DNA of 64,000 bases, taken from NCBI GenBank assembly GCA_025449115.1, contig JAHLKC010000007.1, positions 1-64,000 on the forward strand. Direction: 5' to 3'. The notes below the pieces were generated by a model. That model had not been told where the DNA came from. It saw nothing but the letters and a program-made list of their open reading frames with translations, and did not search any database. Source of the stretch: Chytridium lagenaria (taxonomy: Eukaryota; Chytridiomycota; Chytridiomycetes; Chytridiales; Chytridiaceae). The translations under genes and the position numbers were made by a program. Below are positions 11,567-22,638 of this stretch, piece by piece; position 1 is the stretch's first letter; each line of letters opens with the position of its first letter.

Positions 11567-14500
11567 ATGGACATTGACGAAGATATGCTAGAAGATACTG
11601 CCCAGGACATTGCTGAGGACGAGGAAATTGATGAGGATGATGTGGCTGATGACGCTGCGGAAGATGACGACGATGATGATGTTGTCTCAACACCAAAGCG
11701 GTCATCAAGGAGGTCAACAGGGACAAGGAAGAGAAAATCGGCCGGTAGACGGTCTGCAAGGCCAACCAGGAAGGCCGCTTCGAGTCCCAAAAAGCAGTCA
11801 GCGGAGGATGAAGATGAGGAGGATGTGGACCCAGTTGATGAAAGCGGGGAGGATGGTGAGGAGGCTATTGCAGGTCGGAGGGCTAAGCGTGGGGCGACTG
11901 AAGGGTCGAATGAAAGTGAAGTTGAAGACACACCCAAGAAGAAGAAGGGCCGGCCACCAAAAGGTACACCGAAGAAGAAGGGGTCACCCGACAAGAACAA
12001 TGACTCTGGTGCTGAGGAGGAAGTTACAACTGACTCCGACGAAGGCCTTCCCGTTGACCCTAAAGGCGACGAGAAGGTGTCCAAAGATGGTTATTTATTC
12101 GGAGGTGAGAATGAAGAGCCTTTCGCCAAGTTTGCTTAAGTGACTTAAACTGATTTTACCCATGTAAGGCCGAGAGTATAAGGTCAGCACCTTCACTCTT
12201 CCCGGAATCCCAATAGACTCTACATGATGACTATGGAGGTCTCCAAATCCTTATCCTTCCGAGACTCCTACCTATTCTATCTAAAAAATCCAAACCTTCG
12301 ACGTATTAATGCCACTGAAGAGGATAAAATCTACCTCTCAGAGTTGAACATCCTTCCTACGCCCTCCGTAACCGTCCTCTTGGTATAATTCCCGCTCGCA
12401 CAGTTTTTTTGCCTCTATGGTAACCGTATCATTAAGCGCGGTCGGCCTGGTCGTGACGATTACGTTACTTTAGAAGGCAACAGCAATGGCACCGATGAAG
12501 ACGGCGAAGATTGGGAGGGATGGATGAGCCCACTGATGACGAAGACGATGATAGAAGAACTAATGGGAAATCTGGACAGGTCGGTCTAGGAGGTGGTACG
12601 CCGCTCTTTTCCGCTTCTCATGCTGTGGCAACCTACGGGCCGTCGTTTTGAAAATAATGCCGTGTTGAGAGCTGCGGCGTCAGCAGCGGATTTAATTCAA
12701 AGTTGAGGGCGCAGAGGAGGGAGCAATTTCACGATGTGCATACAAACATCGATCAGGTGCCTGTGCTTACGCAGGCTATAATTCCCAAATTAGAGGGGGC
12801 GTTAGTTCCTAAGAATGGAGATGAGGTGTTGGAGTGGAAGGAGATTACGACTGATCCGGAGACTTCGTTGTACCCTGTATCCGTTATTTCTGGACAGTTT
12901 CAGGGAACGTACTCGATGTGAGTTCAGTCATGTGCTTTTATTCATATCTACGATTTTTTCTCGCCTTTCAAAGTACTTAGGAAGTTTTGTAGACACCGGA
13001 CGCGTTTCAACGACCCCGACCAACCACCATTTGAAGCGTATGGCGACGATTCTTACGCTGTTGATATGAACGGTCGTCCTTTACTATTCCCGCTGGCGCT
13101 CCTGCATCCGTTGCGGCTGCCGCCATTACCGCACCCACCCCATACCCGTACGCCGCTACACCTGGATACTACCCTGGCGTCGGTGGCACACCCATGCAGG
13201 CCTCACCTTATGTTGCCGCCTCTATTGCTGCTACTCCCGGTATGCCACCTAGTATCATGGCGAATTCTGGTTCCACCCCCATGATGCCGCAGGCGTCCAT
13301 GATGCTGGGAACTCCAATTGGGATGCAGGCGATCAATATGAGCAATATTCCAAGAACAACCATGCCGACCAATCCTGTTGCCAAGAAGTATAGAGATGAA
13401 GCGCCGATCATACATATGGGGCCGTCTGGGAAGTATACAGTTAGGTTTACTTGCGATGAAGTAACCAAGACTGGAAAGTTGTGTCAGAGGCCTGTTGGAG
13501 AAGCTGGTGTAAAGTGCCTTTACCATCAAAAGTTAAAGGTACGAATTATAACTATTATTCCCGCCTTGCATCTGTCGTATTAACACCACTTCTTAAATGC
13601 GTTAAGGCAAAAGCAATGGCGGCCCAACACGGTGGCATCATGCATATGGGAGGCATGTCTATCCCGGTCACTCCTAATATTAACTACCCGACAAACGCAA
13701 TGGCCGGTATGAACCCCTATATGATGAACTCTCTCCCACCCGGTATGATGCCTAGCGGTCCCAACCCTGCATTCCCTATGGAAGCTGCAGCAGTCCCTGA
13801 AACCGTTGACGTCGCCCCTCGCGGCAACTGTTGTCTCTGTCACAAATCTTCACCTCCTAACATTCTGCCTGATGGTAAACAAGGCCATCCACCCACCGAC
13901 CCCAAGATGTTGCTGAGATGCGCGAATTGTTCATTGGGCCACCATTTGAGGTGCGCAGATTTAACGACACCTGCCATGGTGGCAAAAGTGCAGAGTTATC
14001 CATGGAATTGTGGGAACTGTAAACTTTGCTCGTTGTGTAAGGAGGCCGGGGATGAAGAGAAGCTGTTACTTTGCGATACATGTGACAGGGGCTATCATAC
14101 TTACTGTTTGAAGCCTGAGATGGATGGCTTGCCGAAAGGTGAGAGTTTGTTACGTAGGCTTAATCACCCGATCTTTTCCCCTCAATCTTGTTTCCTTTTT
14201 TCCTCACAATGGTTTTTCTTTTTCAAACTTAGGCAACTGGCTTTGCCCCGAATGCGCTGTTTGTATTTCTTGCGGACGTCAACCAGAGCCCGGCAAGCCC
14301 ACGTCAGACGCAGAATGGCGCCACGTATCCACACCACCTGGACCTGATGAATTCCGGCTGACGGGATCGATGGAAATCTACTTGTGCACGTACTGCCTCA
14401 CTTGTCATGAGATGTTCCAGGACAACCGCTTCTGTCCCATTTGTTTCCACGTGTACGAAGAAGATTCCGAGGACCTTGCGATGGCATGCTGTGATATTTT

Positions 14501-14773
14501 GATAGGTAATTTGCAACCCCACTCACGCTGTATTGACGTTTTTTAGATGGATTCATGTTGGTTGTGACCCGGAACTGACAGAGGAAAGTATCAGTCGCTT
14601 GTCAAGCATAGTTCGACAAAGTATACTTGTTTACTTTGTGACAATCAGAGGTTAAATGCCAACCTGGCTAAGATGGGGAAACCAGCTGGGACGTTTAGGA
14701 AGGTGGGTTTAAAGATAGGATTGTTGTGACGCCACCGTTGGTGAAGAGGAAGTTTGAGACTCTGTCGGTGTAA
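11567..14773 (+). CDS. Rsc7/Swp82-domain protein fused to multiple PHD fingers
   Basis: This is a predicted subunit of a RSC/SWI-SNF chromatin remodeller. The ATG at 11,567 opens a highly acidic, then Lys/Arg/Ser-rich, disordered N-terminus (MDIDEDMLEDTAQDIAED) with AT-hook-like KKKGRPPKG. A short intron leads to the Rsc7/Swp82 domain at about 12,170-12,460: REYKVSTFTLPG, SLSFRDSYLFYLKN, ATEEDKIYLSELNILP and GIIPARTVF. A Pro/Met-rich linker follows. At 13,820-14,290 two adjacent PHD fingers occur (CCLCHKS...LLRCANC; CSLCKEAGDEEKLLLCDTC with CDRGYHTYC and NWLCPECAVC). At 14,380-14,660 a third Cys/His-rich finger follows (CPICFHVYEEDSEDLAMACC ... HVGCDPELTEE ... YTCLLCDNQ). The C-terminus reads VTPPLVKRKFETLSV. 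A one-C loss near 12,210 and other slips interrupt the frame. Budding-yeast Rsc7 and Swp82 lack PHD fingers. Confidence 0.82.
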
Positions 14774-15235
14774 AAAGTCCTTGTGGTTTTTGTGTTGATG
14801 GTTCTGTGTGTGATGATTGCGAATCCTCTGGTTGTGATTTTTTTTTATTCCCCATTCAATTTGCTGATTTTTATCAGGTTTGTTTTTCTCTTCTTTTATT
14901 CTGCGTCTTAAATTTAAAGGGTGGGGATGTGTTATAAAATTTCAGACAAAAGGCCTTTATTTGTTAATATATTATGCAAGTTTCTTGAAAGGTTTTTTTG
15001 CTTAATAGATGTGAATGAGTTTGGAAGTCACAAAATGATGTTTGCCAAAAATGCAAAATTATGCTTTGGGTTGCTCTTTTTTCTTGTTTAATCCACTAAC
15101 AATGAAGATTGGGTTGCTGGGGTCGGTTCGGGGGTGATTTCCTTTTCGGCGCTGGAGTTGGTTTGACACAGAGGATCATGTGGTGCCTTATTTGTGCGGT
15201 ATCGAATTAGCATATGTTCATTCCAATAAAGCAAC
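14774..15235. other. Convergent 3' spacer
   Basis: About 460 bp between the stop codons of converging genes. It is T-rich on the + strand with several A/T runs. No coding potential or RNA structure stood out. Confidence 0.4.
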
Positions 15236-17950
15236 TTACATTAAGTCCTTGTTTGTCCTAAGAATGTGTGGTTGATAATATCAGGGTAGGAAGCAGTGAA
15301 GATTAGTAAAAAAAAACGATTACATATTGTCATATTATTTGCTTACCAGTAGCAGAAATGTGCTTTCATACCGATGAAGTACTGAATGACGAAAGTTTGT
15401 AAGCTGCACACAAAAGAAATCTAGCAGGCAAGTAAAAGGACGCAATCATACCTGATGCACCATGTTATCCATCACGTTCTCTGTCACGAAAAATCTGTCC
15501 GGCTTTTCAAAGGCAACGGCTCCTCTTCCTGCCCTTCCCCCTCCCCCACATCACTCTCTTCTCCATGTACCGCAGGTGGAGTGCCGGGATGCATATTCAA
15601 AGCCCTCTCTGCAGCTTCCGCGAGCCTCTCCGTCAACGCGTCCTCTACATCCTCCTTCCTCTTCTCAAAATCCTCTTCATACTCCTCTCCTCCTCCTCAT
15701 CCTCGTCCCCAACAACCACAAGATCGTCATCGGTGAGCGGAGGCGGAACCGTCGCAAACAAAATATCTGTGTCGTCCACATCACTCCCCCCTTCAACTTC
15801 AATACGCGCTGTAGACCGAGTCTTTCCTCTTCTTCGTGACCGTGCGGCATCTCGTTCATTTACTTTAAACATGTACCGGAACCGACGGAAAAATTCTTTA
15901 AAACCTTCCGCGGCGTAGTTTATAATGCTCTTAGCTTCGTTGTCGGTGTCATTAGATTGGAGGGATGCGCGACGTCCAGTTGACCGGTGAAGCATGGCTT
16001 TGCGTTTAAACATCTTACGGGCACGTGGAGGGTCGCTTCTCGGCGTAGATGTTGTGGTAGTCCGTCGAGGTGGTACAACGTGATCAGCTGTATCTCGACG
16101 TTTGTGAAGGACCCTTCTACGCCTCCTCGGGTGAACGGCGGTGGCGGTTGAAGAGGTCCCACCATCACTCAACTCCTCGCTGCCATGATACTGGCTCTCG
16201 CTGTCATCGTAGCGCCTTTTTCGAACAATCTCGTCGTCACCGTTACCAAAGAGTAAGGAGGATGCGGCAAAGCTATAGACAGACTCGACCATGTACCGAC
16301 GGGCTCTCTTAAAGGTATTAAAGGAGGGCATTGATGGCATTGAAGGCATGACGGGCATAGCGGGCATGGAAGGCATGGTAGGCATTGAAAGTTGCATTTG
16401 AGGGAGTTGCATCTGAGGCAGCTGCATCTGAGGAATTGCATCTGGGGAACTGCATTTGAGGGAACTGCATTTGGGGGAACTGCATCTGGGGGAGGTTCAT
16501 CTGTGGAAGTTGCACTTGTGGAAACTGTATCTGCAGGATGCTGGGAATGCTCATTGTCTTGAAAAGCTGAATGTCGGGAAGGGAAGGCATGTAATTAGAG
16601 AAGAGTTTTGACAAGGAACGGTAGTAGGCCATGCGAAAGTTTCGGCGCGAGGTACTGGATGGTCTTTGTAGGAGAACAGGTGAGATGTCTGCGTATCGAG
16701 GGTCGACAAGAGGTTCGATACGGTAGGCCTGTTTTTTTTTACAAAAAAATAATATATTTAGACACGTGCCAAGAAAAAAGAAAGAAAGCCCTTACCAAGG
16801 GGTCATAAAGATGGAAAAGGTTTTGGTAAATCACGTCGTCCGGGACTTTGTAAGTCGAAGGACATTGTCCTCGCATGACGAGCACCGCGCTGAGAGGGCT
16901 TCCAAGGGTGAACAAGAATTTCGGGCGGAAATTAAGCTTTGGGTAAGAGATCGGGTAATGCGTCTTGTTCTGCGGCACGGTCCGCTCAGGTTCTTCGGTA
17001 TCTTCAACGCTGTGCTGGTTGGCAAGAAGGTCGTAGGAGATGATGCCACCAAGAGAATGACCGAGAATGCTGATGATTCCATTGAATTTGGGATTCTTTT
17101 CCAAGAAGGCAGCATGGGTGGCGTTAAGAACTTCTGCCACAATCTGAAGAACCTTGGTCCGTGGAAGCAGCTAAAGAAGAAAAGAACGTCCGCGAGGATG
17201 TCATTGTTGATCTGATATATGACGTTAAAAGCTATTATTCCGCATATAAGGAAAGTAGTTGTATCTATCCATACCTGGCGAAAAACGGGCGTGGTGGGGA
17301 GCGAAATAATCCTCATCCTTTGATCGACTTGATATAAGAGAAGAATGTTAATGTACAATGATATGTAAGAGGCAGATCAGTGTATAGACGTGTGTTCGTT
17401 AGCATACCTGTCTCAAGAGCATGCACAATACTGTGCCATTCAATGGGAATCCATTCAATTCTAGAGAGCGATCCTTGCGTCTCGCCAAACTCCTCCTGCA
17501 AAAGTTCTGCGCAGCTCTTCCTCAGATTGCGCAGGTTTTCTGGAAACCTTCCCAATTCCATCAATCTGCGAGCCCATGCCGTGAACAACCGTAAAAGACG
17601 GCCTTGATGCTGGCCCCTCCATCCTCGTCCTTCTTGAGCTGCTGCTGTTGTTCATCGTCACCCTCTAACAACTCCTCGTCTCCCACTCATCCACCTTTTC
17701 AGAAGCAGCCGTAGTAGAATACTCTGGCGATGATGCCCTCGCTGCAGCAGCAGTTCCTTCCTCTTCCATAGGGATTTTTTGATGGCATCCTTCCTTCCTT
17801 CCCCTCGAATTCTTGATGAAATCGGGCTGGCCTTCACTTGGTAGCACAAGAGCGGAGCTTTGGCAGGGACCGTGAAAAATCAATGGCAAATCCAATAAGA
17901 AGGTTTTCCGATGCACCAAAAAACGACGTCATTATTATTCTGTCCAAATT
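15236..17950 (-). CDS. DDHD-domain phospholipase A1 (PA-PLA1 family) with internal Met-rich tandem repeats
   Basis: This is an intracellular phosphatidic-acid-preferring phospholipase A1 of the DDHD1/DDHD2/SEC23IP family. The N-terminal motif TVVHGMGSQIDG is at about 17,580, and the catalytic GxSxG is in ISILGHSLGGIISYDLLANQ at about 17,050. The DDHD domain begins with FLFTLGSPLSAVLVMRG and NLFHLYDPL, then YRIEPLVDPRYADISPV. Between this and the end of the domain lies a long insertion (about 16,530-15,640) with PQMQ-type and MPS-type tandem repeats followed by an Arg/Ser-rich, acidic region. The domain resumes with FVTENVMDNMVHQ and YFIGMKAHFCYW, ending TNKDLM at the TAA at 15,236-15,238. One-base slips occur near 16,440 (inside the repeat) and 17,610. 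The N-terminal limit is uncertain because no clear start was found; 17,950 is an estimate. Confidence 0.82.
16385..16530 (-). repeat. In-frame minisatellite encoding PQMQ(L/F) repeats
   Basis: About eight copies of a 15-bp unit encode LPQMQ or FPQMQ within the DDHD lipase. Next to them (about 16,320-16,385) is a 9-bp series encoding MPS/MPA/MPT. One copy has lost a C, so the two repeat halves read in different frames. With that loss allowed for, both lie in one frame. Confidence 0.85.
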
Positions 17951-17990
17951 TTTAATTTTTTTTTTTTTTCTTTCTTTCATTCATCCAAAA

Positions 17991-18029
17991 AGACGCGTGA
18001 AGCTACCTGGAACGGCACTTCACGCGTCT
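17991..18029. promoter_or_regulatory. Perfect 12-bp inverted repeat with two ACGCGT boxes
   Basis: The arms AGACGCGTGAAG (17,991-18,002) and CTTCACGCGTCT (18,018-18,029) are exact reverse complements around a 15-nt loop. Read on the minus strand, the hairpin is followed by a T run. It lies between the Pex14 stop and the DDHD lipase start, both on the minus strand. Each arm holds ACGCGT, the MluI cell-cycle box bound by MBF in yeasts. It may be a paired binding site or a 3'-end hairpin; the sequence alone does not decide. Confidence 0.6.
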
Positions 18030-18105
18030 AAACAGGCTAAAAAAAGTAATGATGGGATTCTTCATGCCTAACTGCCCATACCATCTTCTTTTTGGCTGCA
18101 ACGAA

Positions 18106-19398
18106 TCAAGACGAAGGAGCTGCTGCTGCGCTCTCGTCACCTTCAGACTTGTCTGCAACAAGGGAAGGGCTAGCCGCAGTTGAGGATGACCCCGATGAGG
18201 ATGCAGCAAGCTGCCATGCAGGAATACCAATGGGTTTGCCGAACGGAAGAGTTCGAGACACGCCAACACCACCGAGCCCAGGCGTACCCGCAGAAGTCAC
18301 GAGACCACCTGCAGGTGTCGACGATGCCGGTTTAGCAGAGTCATCTTCTGATGAGGCAGGAAGAACACTGGCTGCAGCAATAGGAAGAGGCGCAGCGACG
18401 GGGGGTGCGGGTCCCATTCTCCGGTTCAAAAGGAGGTTCTTGAGGGATTTCACTTCGCTTTGAAGATCAATCATGGCCGTATTCTGCGCATCCTTGGCCT
18501 TATCAATAATCTATTGTGTAATAGCATCAGTTAGAACCAATTACTAAACAAGAATGGGTACATTTGAACGTTTTAATGAAAAAGTGCATCATACCTTGGG
18601 GATCATCTCTCGAATGCTCTCCACATCATCTTTGATACCCCTGATCTCTGCATCCCTCTTCTCATCCGCATCCTGAATCCCCTTTACCATATCCCGAAGT
18701 CCATCCAAAGCCGACCCAAGCTTCTCCGACCTTTGCTCAACGTCCTTCATCATCACCTCTGCACCTTCCCGTGCCCTTTGACAGCTGCCGTAGCAGATCC
18801 CAACTGCTCTTCAATCTTCTTCTGGTCTGCCGCGAGCTTGGCCTCAGTCGGCCAGACAAAGTAAGGGGCCACGTAGCGCTGTTTTGAGGTTAAAGCCAAT
18901 AAGATATTCGCTGAACCAGAGTCTGCATGCGATAACCAAAGCTTACCTTGCCCAACTCAAACAACCCATACCCCACTGTAGCCACACCGATTGCACCTAA
19001 TGTGTAGTCCTTCCAATTCAAAGGGTTCTGCTGCACGGGCGGCACCATCTGTCCATAGTAAGGGTTTCCATACATGGGTTGCTGACCCATGTAAGGCTGC
19101 TGAGGGTAACCCCATACCCAGCCGGTCCACCCGGTGGCAACGGAGGTCCTTGCTGCTGTTGTTGAGGATATGATGAAGGATTTACTTGCGATGCAGTCAC
19201 AGCGGGTGAGGGGGAGGTAGCAGCAGCGGGTTTGGAGGAGGCATCGGCATTAGACCTGTTCACGGCCTCCTCTATTTCTTCGGCAGTGAGGCCCTTGGAT
19301 TCTAGGAATGCGATCCTCTTTGCTAAGGTTGATGCTTGGACCTTTGGATCCTTTAAGAAGCGCACGGCAAGCTCGATGGTTTCTTCACGTTTTGCCAT
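18106..19398 (-). CDS. PEX14: Peroxin-14, peroxisomal membrane docking protein
   Basis: Pex14 docks cargo-loaded Pex5/Pex7 at the peroxisome membrane. The ATG at 19,398 opens MAKREETIELAVRFLKDPKV followed by LAKRIAFLESKGLTAEEIEE, the conserved Pex14 N-terminal domain that binds Pex5 WxxxF/Y motifs. A Pro/Gln/Gly-rich linker and a hydrophobic segment (NWKDYTLGAIGVATVGYG) follow, then a coiled-coil stretch (about 18,850-18,430, including MIDLQSEVKSLKNLLLNRR) and an Ala/Ser/Pro-rich tail to the stop at 18,106. This order matches the family. A slip near 19,110 shifts the linker frame (expected ...GYPQQPYMGQQPM). Two introns lie near 18,880-18,945 and 18,510-18,595. It is divergent to TRM61, 135 bp away. 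Confidence 0.92.
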
Positions 19399-19533
19399 TG
19401 AGGATGGTGGATAGTCGTGACCTCTTTTCTCGGTTGAAATTTGTTAATAATAATATTTAATTCAATAATACATAATAAATAAAAATCGGCCAAATCTTCA
19501 GAGTTGGTTTTTTTCTTCTGTGAAGATTCAAAC
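19399..19533. promoter_or_regulatory. Short divergent promoter spacer, PEX14 / TRM61
   Basis: Only 135 bp separate the two outward-facing start codons. The middle is A/T-rich (about 19,440-19,490, with TTAATAATAATATTTAATTC). It must carry both promoters, so shared control is possible. Confidence 0.5.
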
Positions 19534-21044
<1,511 letters not shown>

Positions 21045-21122
21045 TATGATTCCTGAAGCTGACATGATAAGCGCGTTGACCGCGCAGAATGTAATCAAAA
21101 ATAAACTATCATCGCCGGAACA

Positions 21123-22476
21123 ATGGAATCAGCAATTAATTCCAGGAAGAGACCAATTAACACCATTGAATTTGGGAACCCCTTGCCTGTTGATTTAAGG
21201 ACATTGCCGATCCGTGAAATTAGAAATACCCAAGAAGAAAAACCGAAAGACACTTCTGCGCCGCCTCGCTACTATGATCCTCGTGGGTTCCGTCAGTTCA
21301 GCATGATGCCTATCCCACAAGTCAAACCACAGTACATGCCAATAACTACTGAAACACTTGCTGTCATATTGGAGGCCGACTCTAATTTACCGAAAGAGTT
21401 TAGGCCTTTTAAAAGTAAGTCGTTTAAAGTATTGACTATAATTATTGTTTTTATTACTGTATTATACTAACAACTCTTAAATTGGTTTTTTGACACAGAA
21501 ACCAGGATCGTCAAACGGCAACTATGGAATCTTGTTTTTCGATTCCCACATCGTCATAAGGTTGACGGCGAGATGCGATTTCCACCGTTACCTGACCTCG
21601 CAAAGGAGGTGAAGGATTATAAATGCTACTTTGGCTTTCGACTCACGACGGACGGTTATGGAGCCTCTTGGACATTAAAACAAAAAAGAGTTAAAGGTGC
21701 AGACCTAGTTAATTTTCGCGATTGTGAACTTGGACAAGGCTGATAGCCTCACGAGCGACAAGAAGATTGTATTGGATCCTAAACAATTTGTCGCCTTTTT
21801 CGACCGTGGTGTAAGTGATCCACTTCATGTACGCGTGCCATTTAATGCGATACCTGAAAGAACTAAAGAAAAGGGCAGCAAGGGCGCTATCAGGAGGAGG
21901 AAGAGAAAGAAGACGAAAAGGGTGAAGGATAGTGAGGCGATATTGGTAGATGAGGCTCAAAAGGAGCCTTCAGTGGAGGGAAAGGAATTGATGGCGGATA
22001 TGAAGAAGAAGCAAAAGTCCCAATTTGAGAAAGAGGGGACCCAGAGTGGGTGTGGGGGGAAATCCAGAGTGGGGGTGGGGGGAAATCCCTGACGGTAAAT
22101 GGGCCTTGATGCAACAGGAGCCTATACTTCATCCGTCTGCCCTTGCGAGTTGAAGTTGTAAGTAGAATCATTTATAATTATTGCTGCTCTGTACTAACGA
22201 CTCCAAATTATAACAGAGGGAACCTGGATAAGGTTCGAGGTCAAGGAGGACCACAAGGCTCCCCTATCCACTCTGTGCTGAGCTGCAAAAGCTTCTTCAC
22301 ATTATGGATTTGGGATGTTCTTGGTGCCCTCAACATTATGCGATGTTGCATTATGGTCGCAATATGATTACCCCTTGCATAAAGGCCTTTCCAGGCGCCC
22401 CAAAGACGACGAACCCTCATCGCGTAGAGTGTCGCCCTCACCAGATGATGTGCGAGAAAGCTTTCGCGGGCCATGA
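21123..22476 (+). CDS. Fanzor/TnpB-like protein, probably degenerate
   Basis: This resembles the eukaryotic TnpB homologues (Fanzors), RNA-guided DNA nucleases of transposon origin. The ATG at 21,123 opens a basic/Pro N-terminus. The next block, FRQFSMMPIPQVKPQYMPIT followed by TETLAVILEA, fits the Fanzor N-terminal region. After an intron (21,415-21,499) come RQLWNLVFRFP and FGFRLTTDGYGASWTLKQKR, where TDGxxAS is typical of Fanzor WED domains. VLDPKQFVAFFDRG could be a poor copy of the RuvC-I DPG motif. The end has VLSCKSFFTLWIWDVLGALN followed by IMRC, resembling the CxxC-to-RuvC-III 'RDVxGAxNI' block, then SRRPKDDEP. A stop near 21,740, a slip near 22,365 and G-rich repeats suggest decay. 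It may be a pseudogene. The assignment is from motif memory only, and alternatives are open. Confidence 0.5.
22041..22086 (+). repeat. Two tandem G-rich 23-bp repeats
   Basis: Two adjacent 23-bp units, each starting CCAGAGTGGG and ending GGGGGGAAAT, differ at one base. They hold several runs of three to six G, so G-quadruplex formation is possible. They lie within the Fanzor-like ORF, just before an in-frame stop. Confidence 0.8.
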
Positions 22477-22638
22477 AAATGGCATACTAGTTTATTTAAT
22501 ACATGAAAAGGAAGAATGAAACACATAATACTTTCATGTCAAAGTATTTGTAAACGCTCAAAAAAACCCCTAAAAATGACTAAAAACAATGCTTTAAAAA
22601 ACAAAGGGTGAAATATCTAATCTTCGATATACTCTCAC

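Noticed and set aside
16385..16530. CRISPR-like short repeat array
   Set aside because: The 15-bp units are adjacent with no spacers and encode in-frame PQMQ repeats; this is a coding minisatellite.
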